A stretch of 5,366 bases of DNA from Acidobacteriota bacterium (GTDB taxonomy: Bacteria; Acidobacteriota; Terriglobia; Terriglobales; Acidobacteriaceae). Every line of letters starts with the position of its first letter. Position 1 is the first letter of the stretch. The stretch covers positions 1 to 5,366 of the forward strand of contig JAJZDL010000191.1 of NCBI GenBank assembly GCA_021851465.1, read 5' to 3'. Shown here in pieces: positions 1-5,122 of this stretch. The position numbers and the translations under genes are program-made. The notes under the pieces were generated by a model, which saw only the letters and a list, made by a program, of their open reading frames with translations, was not told the origin of the DNA and searched no databases.

Positions 1-1
1 C

Positions 2-196
2 ATGGCGGGGATCCCGGCCATTGTCGTCGCCGCCATCGTCTCGCTCCTCGCGCACTTCGCCGTCGGCGCGGCCAAGTCCCTCATCACCATCCGCTCCTGG
101 TGGTCCAGCGGCCTGGAGATGACCGCCATCGGTGCCCTCGAAGGCGCCGTCACCTACATCATCGGCATCGGCATCGGCCACCTCGCCGGCTCGTAA
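2..196 (+). CDS. C-terminal fragment of a VIT1/CCC1-type membrane transporter (partial at 5' end)
   Basis: The reading frame is open from the window edge to TAA at 194-196, giving 64 visible residues. The ATG at position 2 is probably an internal methionine, because the fragment starts inside a membrane segment. Two hydrophobic helices are visible, roughly residues 4-24 and 41-62. A short polar stretch containing AAKSLITIRSWWSSGLEM lies between them. This pattern of helix, K/R-S-x-W, GLEM, then a Gly/Ala-rich helix resembles the end of VIT1/CCC1 family proteins, which carry iron or manganese across membranes. In that family the C-terminal helices form part of the transport domain. The family call rests on recalled similarity over a short stretch, so another small polytopic membrane protein is possible. 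The gene converges on the minus-strand gene that ends at 255, leaving only 58 bases between them. Confidence 0.68.
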   Translation: MAGIPAIVVAAIVSLLAHFAVGAAKSLITIRSWWSSGLEMTAIGALEGAVTYIIGIGIGHLAGS

Positions 197-254
197 GCCC
201 CGGCGTTGAAAACCCTCCGCGCAGGAACTGCCGTTGCGCCTGCAGCCCCGCACC

Positions 255-1145
255 TCACCGCACCGTGGGCATGGCCTTCGCCGGATGCGGCTTGCCCCAG
301 TTGAAATACCGCCCCAGCACCAGCTTGACGATCAGGTGGTCGGTCGATGCGGTCGCTCCCCAGCCCGCGCCGAAGTTGATCTCCCACTTCGGCGAGACAA
401 ACAGGTTCACCACCGGGAAGAACTGCTGCTGCTGGTTGTGCAGGCTCACGAAGTGCCCGAACTCCCCCCAGTACCCGTAGTACTCGATGCCGAAGTTGTA
501 CAGTCGCGATGGCTGATAGGTGAGCGTCGCCGCCGGGCCGAAGGTCATCCCGCGCGGCGAGACGGCGCGGTCGTAGTGCTGGATCTGCGACGGCGTCGAG
601 CCCGGCGGCAGCGACGTGGGATGAATGCCCCAGTCCATCGATGTGTTCACCGACCAGTACCACTTGCCCACCGTCTGGTCCACAATCGGCATGATCTGCC
701 ACGACCACGTCGGATTGGCGTACGCCGCGCGCGCGTAGCCGATCTCGTTCGACAGGCTCACCCCCACCGGCCAGTGCCAACTGGGCGGAACGCGCACTCG
801 CGGGCGGATGTGGTCGCCCACCCACTGCACGCCCGTACCGTTGTGCTCCTCGGTAAAGATGTAGAAGCCCAGCTCCGACCAATCGCTCAACCCCTGGGTC
901 AGCTCGACGGTTTCGTGCTCCTGTCCCTGCGTCGGCAACATGCCGTACTGCGTCGTGGTGCTGCCCTCCACCGTGTAGTTGCTGTGCAGCTCGGTCAGCA
1001 ACGTGCCCGGCGCAACCGTCTCCGACGGGTACACCTGGATCTCGTAGTTGTTCTGCGCCCGCATCCTGCGTGGCATCGCAAACAACAATACGGCGAGTGA
1101 CGCGACGGCAATGCCGACGCGCGCCTGCGTTGTCATCAAATGCAT
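255..1145 (-). CDS. Exported protein, probable outer-membrane beta-barrel (unknown function)
   Basis: This encodes 296 residues, stopping at TGA (257-255 on the minus strand). I chose the ATG at 1145-1143 over an upstream start at 1220. It has an AAGGA Shine-Dalgarno (plus-strand 1155-1159) nine bases upstream, and it puts a signal peptide at the N-terminus: hydrophobic core at residues 10-24 and possible cleavage after Ala30 (RMRA|QNN). An ATG three codons further in (1136) would also work. The mature part has no hydrophobic helix. It is rich in Trp and Tyr in alternating short strands with Gly/Asn/Pro turns, as in outer-membrane barrels. Near the C-terminus is a strand ending GRYF, like a beta-signal, but a tail of about a dozen residues follows it instead of ending on the aromatic residue. 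It may belong to the broad 'transporter / MetA-pathway-like' barrel group common in Acidobacteria; that is inference. Substrate and role are unknown. Its divergent neighbour is a pectin-degrading lyase, but no shared function is shown. Confidence 0.75.
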   Translation of the reverse strand: MHLMTTQARVGIAVASLAVLLFAMPRRMRAQNNYEIQVYPSETVAPGTLLTELHSNYTVEGSTTTQYGMLPTQGQEHETVELTQGLSDWSELGFYIFTEEHNGTGVQWVGDHIRPRVRVPPSWHWPVGVSLSNEIGYARAAYANPTWSWQIMPIVDQTVGKWYWSVNTSMDWGIHPTSLPPGSTPSQIQHYDRAVSPRGMTFGPAATLTYQPSRLYNFGIEYYGYWGEFGHFVSLHNQQQQFFPVVNLFVSPKWEINFGAGWGATASTDHLIVKLVLGRYFNWGKPHPAKAMPTVR

Positions 1146-1252
1146 TGCACCTGTTCCTTGCCCTGCGCTTGGCCGAATGAAATTCTGCAACAGGAATTTA
1201 TGGGGTCGTGCCGATGGCAAAGCACGTGCGCATTGCCGGAATAGTTTGCGCT

Positions 1253-1323
1253 GAAGGCCCCCTCCGTCTTCGCCCCGGATTCAAGCAGACCGTCATACTT
1301 TAGAAGGTCGAGCGGGGGCCTTC
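1253..1323. repeat. Perfect 10-bp inverted repeat with 51-bp spacer
   Basis: The left arm GAAGGCCCCC (1253-1262) and right arm GGGGGCCTTC (1314-1323) are exact reverse complements. The 11 bases GCTGAAGGCCC at 1250-1260 recur exactly at 4081-4091 in the repeat cluster downstream of the lyase, so this may be a diverged member of the same intergenic repeat family. The intervening 51 bases show no obvious gene. It could form a long-looped stem in RNA or be the remnant ends of a small non-autonomous element. Confidence 0.55.
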
Positions 1324-1354
1324 GATTCAGGATTTTTGAGTTCTGTCCCCCGCT

Positions 1355-1372
1355 CTGCCATCGACGTGGCAG
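1355..1372. repeat. Short hairpin in the region upstream of the lyase gene
   Basis: CTGCCA (1355-1360), a six-base loop TCGACG, then TGGCAG (1367-1372) form a perfect 6-bp stem, extendable by one G-T pair. No run of T follows, so a terminator is unlikely. If lyase transcription starts upstream of 1355, this would sit in the 5' leader. An operator half-site pair is the other simple reading. Confidence 0.35.
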
Positions 1373-1469
1373 GCCCACCCACAAAGGGCCAGAAATATCT
1401 CCCCGCCTTGGCGCGAACTGAAACATCTACCGTGCGCCAAACGTACAACAAGCGACATCTCTATTTTTC

Positions 1470-1474
1470 AGGAG
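1470..1474 (+). promoter_or_regulatory. Ribosome binding site deciding the TTG start of the lyase
   Basis: AGGAG lies five bases before the TTG at 1480. It is the only strong Shine-Dalgarno in this frame near the N-terminus, and the TTG directly opens a textbook signal peptide. The site therefore argues for 1480, not the upstream TTG at 1336, as the translation start. Confidence 0.7.
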
Positions 1475-1479
1475 CCGCC

Positions 1480-3927
1480 TTGACACTGTATCGGTTCGCC
1501 CGCCCGCTCTGCCTGCTCGCTTTCGCTTGCCTCGCACTGCCTCTTTCGACGACGCCCATCTGCGCCGCACAGGTTGCGCCCCGCGCCTCCGGGCAAGCAT
1601 CCGACGCCCCCGTCACTGTCACCGACAACGGCCGCTCGTGGACGCTGGACAACGGCATCGTCAAGGCGACCATCACGAAGGACAGCGGTTCGATGCCGTC
1701 GCTGCTCTATCGTGGCGTGCAGATCATGGCCGCCAGCGGCGGCACCTGGGAGCACAATCCCCAGGGCGCGCCCCAATTGACCAACTCCATCGACATCGAC
1801 CCCGCCACCAACGGCGGAGAGCGCGCCGAGGTCTCCATCAAAGGCATCTCCGGCGGCACGTTTATGATGACCCGAGGCGCGCCCGGCGGAGGGACCCTCT
1901 GCGACATCGAGATTCGTTACTCCCTCGGCCGTGGCGACAGTGGCATCTACGTCTACTCGATCCTCTCCCACCCGGCCTCGTACCCGGCCATGGGCGTGGG
2001 CGCGGAGGACCGCTACATCACCCGCCTCAACCAGCAGTTCGACTGGATCACCGTCGATAAGGACCGCAACATGCTCGAGGCCGCGCCCACCGACTGGGGC
2101 ACCGGCGTCGTCGTCCACGCCAAAGAGCAGCGCATCATGTCCAAGGGCGTCTACAAGAACTCCGTCGAGCACAAATACAGTTACTCCGGGATGCAGTACA
2201 ACACCCATGCCTACGGATGGTCCAGCACCAGCCTGCACATCGGCGCATGGTTCATCAATCCAACCACCGAGTACCTCAGCGGCGGCCCCACCCGCATCGA
2301 CCTCGACGCCCACTTCGGCGACAACGCAAACCCCGAGCCCATCATCCTCGACTACTGGCACAGCGGCCACTACGACGGCACGCGCGCGCAGATCCCCGCA
2401 GGCGTCGAGTGGTCCAAGGTCATCGGCCCCATCTTCGTCTACGTCGACTCGCTCGACCACCCCAGGCCCACCACCCCGGCTGAGCTGAAAACGCTGGCCG
2501 CAACCGCAGGCAACCCGGCCGTGCCCGCAAGCTGGACCCAGAACGCCAACGCTCTGTGGCAGAACGCCCTGGCCCAGTGGAAGATCCAGAACGCCAAGTG
2601 GCCCTTCGCCTGGGTCGAGGGCGTGGACTACACCCCGCTCGCCCAGCGCGGCGCCGTCACCGGGCGCATCGTGCTCGACGACCCGCTCGCGCCCAAGGGT
2701 TCTTCGACCCTGCTGCCCCACCTCGTCGTCGGCCTCACCCATCCCGATACCGACCCGGCAACCATGGCAGCTTTCGCCCGTCCTACACCGCCGTCAGGCA
2801 CTGGCGCAACACCGGGCGCAGGGCCAGCGGGAGCAGGCCCAGGCGCGAGACCCGGAGGCGGCTTTGGCTTCGGCGGCGGCAGGTTTGGCGGCTTTGCCCC
2901 CAATCCAGACGCGGGCAGTTGGATTCACAACGCCGACTACTATCAGTTCTTCAACGATGGCGCCCCCGACGGCAAGTTCACCATCGCCAAGATCCGCCCC
3001 GGCACCTACACCCTCCATGCCACCGCCGATGGGGTCCTCGGCGACTTCGCCCAGGCCAACATCACCGTCGTCGCGGGCAAGACAGTAGACCTCGGCACGC
3101 TGGTCTGGAAGCCCGTGCGCGACGGCAAGCAGCTCTGGCAGATCGGCTATCCAGACCGCGCCGCCGACGAGTTCTTCAAGGGCGACGGCAGCAACTACTG
3201 GCTCTGGGGCTGGAACCTCCGCTACGCCCTGCTCTTCCCCAACGACCTCACCTACACCGTCGGCAAGAGCGATTGGCACAAGGACTGGTTCTTCGAGGAG
3301 GTGCCCCACGCCACCAACCTCTCCTTCGTCAATCCCGATGCCAAGGACCCCGCCAACCAGCGCTTCGGTTGGGTCAAGGCCGAGTCGCTCGACCAGTATC
3401 CGCAGACCAACCAGCGGGGGCCTTGGGTTGTCTACGGCAAGGGCAGGCAGACCGTCTGGACCGTCAAGTTCACGCTGCCCAGGCAGGAGCACGGTGTCGC
3501 ATCGCTGCGCGTCGCCCTGGCCGGCGTCGATGGCCTGCGCAACGGCCTCGCCGTCGGCCTCAACGGCCAAAGCATCGGTGCCATCGGCGACGGCAGCAAT
3601 CCGGACAACCCGCGCCTCATCCAGACCAACGCCATCCGATACAACACCGACAAGGGCCTCTGGCAGCAGCGCACGCTCAAATTCGACGCCGCGCTGCTCA
3701 AACAGGGGGTGAACGAGATGACCTTCACCGTCCCCGCCGGCGACCTGCAAAGCGGCGTCGTCTGGGACTACCTCCGCCTCGAACTGGACGAGAACGCCAC
3801 GCTCCACCTCACCCCGCCCCCGCCCGCAACGCCCGCGCAGACGGCCCCCATAATGCCCCAACAGTCCGGTGCGGCATCTCCCCCGCAACCTGCACCCGGC
3901 ACAACCCCACCGCCAGCGGCCCGATAG
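1480..3927 (+). CDS. Secreted rhamnogalacturonan lyase, polysaccharide lyase family 4
   Basis: This 815-residue protein starts at TTG 1480 and ends at TAG 3925-3927. PL4 enzymes cut the rhamnogalacturonan-I backbone of pectin by beta-elimination (EC 4.2.2.23). A signal peptide occupies residues 1-30 (hydrophobic core LCLLAFACLALPL, cleavage near CAA|Q). The Cys at 28 lacks a proper lipobox, so a lipoprotein is unlikely. Domain I, a beta-sandwich, spans about 45-325. It contains HKYSYS (Lys232) and HSGHYDG (His297), which I align with the catalytic Lys and His of fungal PL4 (Lys150/His210 in Aspergillus aculeatus); the similar spacing supports this. Domain II (Fn3-like) starts near RGAVTGRIVL at 390 and ends near 547. 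It is interrupted by a Gly/Pro/Ala-rich insertion at about 435-473. Domain III (CBM-like) spans 552-777, with LWQIGYPDR and TYTVGKSDWHKDW motifs and a final WDYLRLEL strand. A Pro-rich tail follows (778-815). The protein is longer than I expect for the family, mainly because of the insertion and tail. Exact substrate preference cannot be read from sequence. The gene appears monocistronic. Confidence 0.9.
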   Translation: MTLYRFARPLCLLAFACLALPLSTTPICAAQVAPRASGQASDAPVTVTDNGRSWTLDNGIVKATITKDSGSMPSLLYRGVQIMAASGGTWEHNPQGAPQLTNSIDIDPATNGGERAEVSIKGISGGTFMMTRGAPGGGTLCDIEIRYSLGRGDSGIYVYSILSHPASYPAMGVGAEDRYITRLNQQFDWITVDKDRNMLEAAPTDWGTGVVVHAKEQRIMSKGVYKNSVEHKYSYSGMQYNTHAYGWSSTSLHIGAWFINPTTEYLSGGPTRIDLDAHFGDNANPEPIILDYWHSGHYDGTRAQIPAGVEWSKVIGPIFVYVDSLDHPRPTTPAELKTLAATAGNPAVPASWTQNANALWQNALAQWKIQNAKWPFAWVEGVDYTPLAQRGAVTGRIVLDDPLAPKGSSTLLPHLVVGLTHPDTDPATMAAFARPTPPSGTGATPGAGPAGAGPGARPGGGFGFGGGRFGGFAPNPDAGSWIHNADYYQFFNDGAPDGKFTIAKIRPGTYTLHATADGVLGDFAQANITVVAGKTVDLGTLVWKPVRDGKQLWQIGYPDRAADEFFKGDGSNYWLWGWNLRYALLFPNDLTYTVGKSDWHKDWFFEEVPHATNLSFVNPDAKDPANQRFGWVKAESLDQYPQTNQRGPWVVYGKGRQTVWTVKFTLPRQEHGVASLRVALAGVDGLRNGLAVGLNGQSIGAIGDGSNPDNPRLIQTNAIRYNTDKGLWQQRTLKFDAALLKQGVNEMTFTVPAGDLQSGVVWDYLRLELDENATLHLTPPPPATPAQTAPIMPQQSGAASPPQPAPGTTPPPAAR
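2782..2898 (+). other. Gly/Pro/Ala-rich low-complexity insertion inside lyase domain II
   Basis: This codes for lyase residues 435-473. The first half is rich in Gly, Pro and Ala (TGATPGAGPAGAGPGARPGG); the second is Gly/Phe-rich (FGFGGGRFGG). It sits between two strands of the Fn3-like domain (LVVGLTHP before, GSW...YYQFF after). In plant and fungal PL4 sequences, as I recall them, these strands are joined by a much shorter loop. The reading frame is intact on both sides. Confidence 0.7.
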
Positions 3928-4010
3928 ACGAAGATCGAGCGAGAACGAGCAGCGCGTCCTTGCTCACGCAGACGCTCGCGGCTCATGCAGACACACGCCG
4001 CGCTGTGGAA

Positions 4011-4099
4011 GGGCCGAAGGCCCGCCCTATACTAGCCTGCTGGAGCGCAGCCCCAGGTCGCAGCCCATCACAGATCGCGGGCTGAAGGCCCGCCCTATA
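4011..4099. repeat. Mosaic hairpin repeat: two 21-bp direct copies around a third stem-loop
   Basis: The 21-bp unit GGGCYGAAGGCCCGCCCTATA occurs at 4011-4031 (Y=C) and 4079-4099 (Y=T), starting 68 bp apart. Each unit contains a small hairpin, GGGCC-GAA-GGCCC; in the second copy the C-to-T change still allows a G-U pair in RNA. Between them, CTGGAGC (4040-4046), loop GCA and GCCCCAG (4050-4056) form a 7-bp stem with one mismatch. I associate this layout with intergenic repeats in Acidobacteria genomes. It lies between the lyase and the small membrane protein gene and could end transcription of the former, although no T-run follows. Confidence 0.7.
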
Positions 4100-4112
4100 G
4101 CGTTGCGGGATC

Positions 4113-4129
4113 CTCGGATAAAATCGGAG
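4113..4129 (+). promoter_or_regulatory. Candidate -10 box (4119-4124) within an imperfect dyad
   Basis: TAAAAT at 4119-4124 matches the sigma-70 -10 consensus at five of six positions and lies 31 bases before the ATG at 4155. This would give a leader of roughly 24 bases containing the AAGGAGG site. No good -35 is found at the usual distance. The box lies inside CTCGGAT-AAA-ATCGGAG, a 7-bp dyad with one mismatch, which could be an operator. Confidence 0.38.
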
Positions 4130-4154
4130 AGTGGTCGACAAGGAGGATGGAGCA

Positions 4155-4268
4155 ATGAGCATGTCGAGTGAACGGGAGTCGTCGATGGATCGCTGGTGGC
4201 CGCTGCTCTTGATCCTCTTTGGCGTGGCCTTCGTCTCAGTCCTTGTGACCTTCCATCCGCATATCTGA
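4155..4268 (+). CDS. Small single-pass membrane protein, 37 residues, unknown function
   Basis: ATG 4155 to TGA 4266-4268 encodes 37 residues. The case for a real gene is translational: AAGGAGG at 4140-4146 sits eight bases before the ATG, the best Shine-Dalgarno in the window. A competing ATG at 4147 reaches a stop after three codons. The protein has a polar, Ser-rich N-terminus (residues 1-13, with Arg7 and Arg13). A hydrophobic helix at 14-33 follows, beginning WWPLLLILFGV, and the chain ends HPHI. That fits one transmembrane segment with almost no periplasmic part. I do not recognise a family. It lies 83 bases before the toxin-antitoxin pair on the same strand but is probably separate, because a repeat and a candidate promoter intervene. 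A small membrane-inserted regulator, an accessory subunit or a type I toxin-like peptide are all possible; none is shown. Confidence 0.65.
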   Translation: MSMSSERESSMDRWWPLLLILFGVAFVSVLVTFHPHI

Positions 4269-4276
4269 ATCAAGAC

Positions 4277-4311
4277 TGCCCCCGGTCTCAAGATCGAGAT
4301 GTGGTGCACCC
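4277..4311. repeat. Imperfect palindromic intergenic repeat, copy 1 (upstream of toxin-antitoxin pair)
   Basis: Arms at 4277-4289 (TGCCCCCGGTCTC) and 4296-4308 (GAGATGTGGTGCA) pair at nine of 13 positions plus one wobble, around the loop AAGATC. The 26 bases at 4286-4311 match 20 of 26 bases at 5097-5122, in the same orientation, beyond the antitoxin gene. It begins nine bases after the small gene's stop and could act as a weak transcript end. Confidence 0.55.
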
Positions 4312-4326
4312 ACACGGCACGAAAGA

Positions 4327-4345
4327 TAGCACTAGGTGATACGAT
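4327..4345 (+). promoter_or_regulatory. Candidate extended -10 promoter and overlapping operator for the toxin-antitoxin operon
   Basis: TAGCAC-TAG-GTGATA (4327-4341) is a dyad with five of six paired positions in each arm. Overlapping it, TGATACGAT (4337-4345) reads as an extended -10 element: TGN followed by TACGAT, which matches four of six consensus bases. No -35 is evident, as is common for extended -10 promoters. Transcription would start about 4352, where the toxin's GTG begins. A palindrome over the promoter fits autorepression by the antitoxin or the complex, which is usual for such operons. This is inference from position and symmetry. Confidence 0.4.
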
Positions 4346-4351
4346 AGGAAC

Positions 4352-4738
4352 GTGGCGGATCAAGCTGGAAAGTCAGACCGTGTCTTCAAGACAGCCTGGT
4401 TCTCCAAGGCGGCGAGGAAGGCGCACATCGCGGATGACGAGCTTTGTTCCGCCATTCGGCAGGTGATGTTGGGGCAGGCAGACGATCTGGGCGGTGGTGT
4501 CTTCAAGAAGCGTCTGGGCAAGAACCTGTACCGCTCCATTGTTCTTGCCAGAGGACGGCAGTTTTGGGTCTATGAATACTTGTTCGCCAAGAAAGACCGG
4601 GCGAATATCGGGGAGGACGAACTGGACGGTTTCCGGCAGCTTGCGAAGGTTTACACGCAGCTTTCGGCCCAACAGGTCGATCGACTGCTTCGGGAGAAGG
4701 ATTGGTTTGAGATTTGCACCCCAGGGAGAATGCCATGA
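4352..4738 (+). CDS. Type II toxin, RelE/HigB-like (PF06296-type), probable mRNA interferase
   Basis: This 128-residue basic protein resembles the RelE-like toxin group (PF06296/COG4737), recalled as about 100-130 residues. Recognisable family blocks are: FSKAARKAHIADDELCSAI near residues 17-35; DLGGGVFKKRLG (45-56); YRSIVLARG (60-68); FWVYEYLFAKKDRANI (71-86); and EDELDGFRQLAK (88-99). The last precedes a C-terminal helix with LSAQQVDRLL. Relatives cut mRNA on the ribosome and are held inactive by the partner antitoxin; catalytic residues cannot be assigned by eye. GTG 4352 is the only plausible start: an in-frame TGA lies at 4337-4339, and no other start codon is close. The AGGAA just before it is one base away, too close to work as a Shine-Dalgarno. 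The end overlaps the antitoxin start by four bases, so translation is coupled. The toxin comes first, as in higBA-type operons. The frame looks intact. Confidence 0.85.
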   Translation: MADQAGKSDRVFKTAWFSKAARKAHIADDELCSAIRQVMLGQADDLGGGVFKKRLGKNLYRSIVLARGRQFWVYEYLFAKKDRANIGEDELDGFRQLAKVYTQLSAQQVDRLLREKDWFEICTPGRMP

Positions 4739-5058
4739 CGACGAAGCGTAAGTTCAAGAGCGGCGCATTTGAGGCGATACACTCCTCGGCCTCGGCGATG
4801 CGCAAGGTGGGGGCCATCGACAAGGCGACGATGCGGCACTTCGACGCGTCCTGTCTCGCCGTGCCGGAGAACTTCGCGCCACGGCAGATCAAGCGGATTC
4901 GCGAGAGCCAGCGCGTCAGCCAGCCGATCTTTGCCCGCTACCTCAACACCAGCGAGTCCACGGTGGAAAAGTGGGAGAGCGGCGCAAAAAAGCCCAGCGG
5001 CATGGCCGTCAAGCTCCTCGCCATCGTCCAGAAGCACGGCCTGCAAATGCTCGCCTGA
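4735..5058 (+). CDS. HTH (XRE-type) antitoxin, HigA/NadS-like partner of the upstream toxin
   Basis: The 107-residue protein starts at ATG 4735, overlapping the toxin stop as ATGA, with AGGGAG at 4723-4728 six bases upstream. An in-frame TTG at 4714 is a less likely start. The N-terminal half (residues 10-46) carries a helical segment with AFEAIHSSASAM and IDKATMRHFD. Similar segments precede the DNA-binding domain in HigA/NadS-like antitoxins paired with PF06296 toxins, and may contact the toxin. The helix-turn-helix spans about residues 49-95. Its SQPIFARYLNTSESTVEKWE block (62-81) and KKPSGMAVKLL match the XRE/YiaG-type pattern. It should neutralise the toxin and repress the operon, perhaps through the dyad at 4327-4341. 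Start, overlap and length all look complete. Confidence 0.87.
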   Translation: MTTKRKFKSGAFEAIHSSASAMRKVGAIDKATMRHFDASCLAVPENFAPRQIKRIRESQRVSQPIFARYLNTSESTVEKWESGAKKPSGMAVKLLAIVQKHGLQMLA

Positions 5059-5089
5059 CTCCGACGTGGGAAGATGAGTGCAGCCATTA

Positions 5090-5122
5090 TCCCAAGTCTT
5101 AAAATCGAGACCTGGGACACCC
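5090..5122. repeat. Imperfect palindromic intergenic repeat, copy 2 (downstream of toxin-antitoxin pair)
   Basis: TCCCAAGTCT (5090-5099) and AGACCTGGGA (5108-5117) form a 10-bp stem with one mismatch around the loop TAAAATCG. Bases 5097-5122 match copy 1 (4286-4311) at 20 of 26 positions, same orientation. It lies 31 bases after the antitoxin stop and may end that transcript, although no T-run follows the stem. Confidence 0.6.

Larger units (their letters stand above)
1146..1479. other. Divergent intergenic region (334 bp) between barrel and lyase genes
   Basis: No convincing gene lies here once both start codons are placed. The lyase frame stays open upstream to a TTG at 1336, but residues encoded there look non-coding and have no good ribosome binding site. 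The stretch must hold the two divergent promoters, but I could not pick -35/-10 pairs with confidence on either strand. It contains a widely spaced perfect inverted repeat (1253-1323) and a hairpin (1355-1372), listed separately. Confidence 0.6.

Noticed and set aside
214..244. Possible bidirectional terminator between the convergent genes (GCAGG ... CCTGC)
   Set aside because: Only five pairs around a 13-base loop without flanking T/A runs; not distinguishable from chance in GC-rich DNA.
154..1100. Long open frames on both strands overlapping the barrel gene (154-882 minus in another frame; 234-1100 plus)
   Set aside because: Their products are Arg/Ala/Val-rich with no domain or signal, typical of GC-rich shadow frames. 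The 255-1145 minus frame has a signal peptide and Shine-Dalgarno.
1468..2742. 424-codon open frame on the minus strand antisense to the lyase
   Set aside because: The product is low-complexity Val/Gly/Asp/Ala sequence mirroring the lyase codon pattern, while the plus frame carries clear PL4 motifs.
2794..3888. 364-codon minus-strand frame antisense to the lyase
   Set aside because: The product is Val/Gly/Glu-rich with no recognisable motif. It exists because the opposite strand avoids stops in GC-rich code.
3936..3978. Possible terminator after the lyase from CGAGCG (3936-3941) and CGCTCG (3973-3978)
   Set aside because: The stem is only six pairs with a 31-base loop, and no T-run follows.
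2556..4085. 509-codon plus-strand frame overlapping the lyase 3' half
   Set aside because: The product is Arg/Pro/His/Gln-rich with no domain, and it runs through the downstream hairpin repeats. It is a shadow frame.
4011..4099. CRISPR array
   Set aside because: Only two repeat units with internal hairpins and a structured spacer, and no cas genes. It fits an intergenic palindromic repeat.
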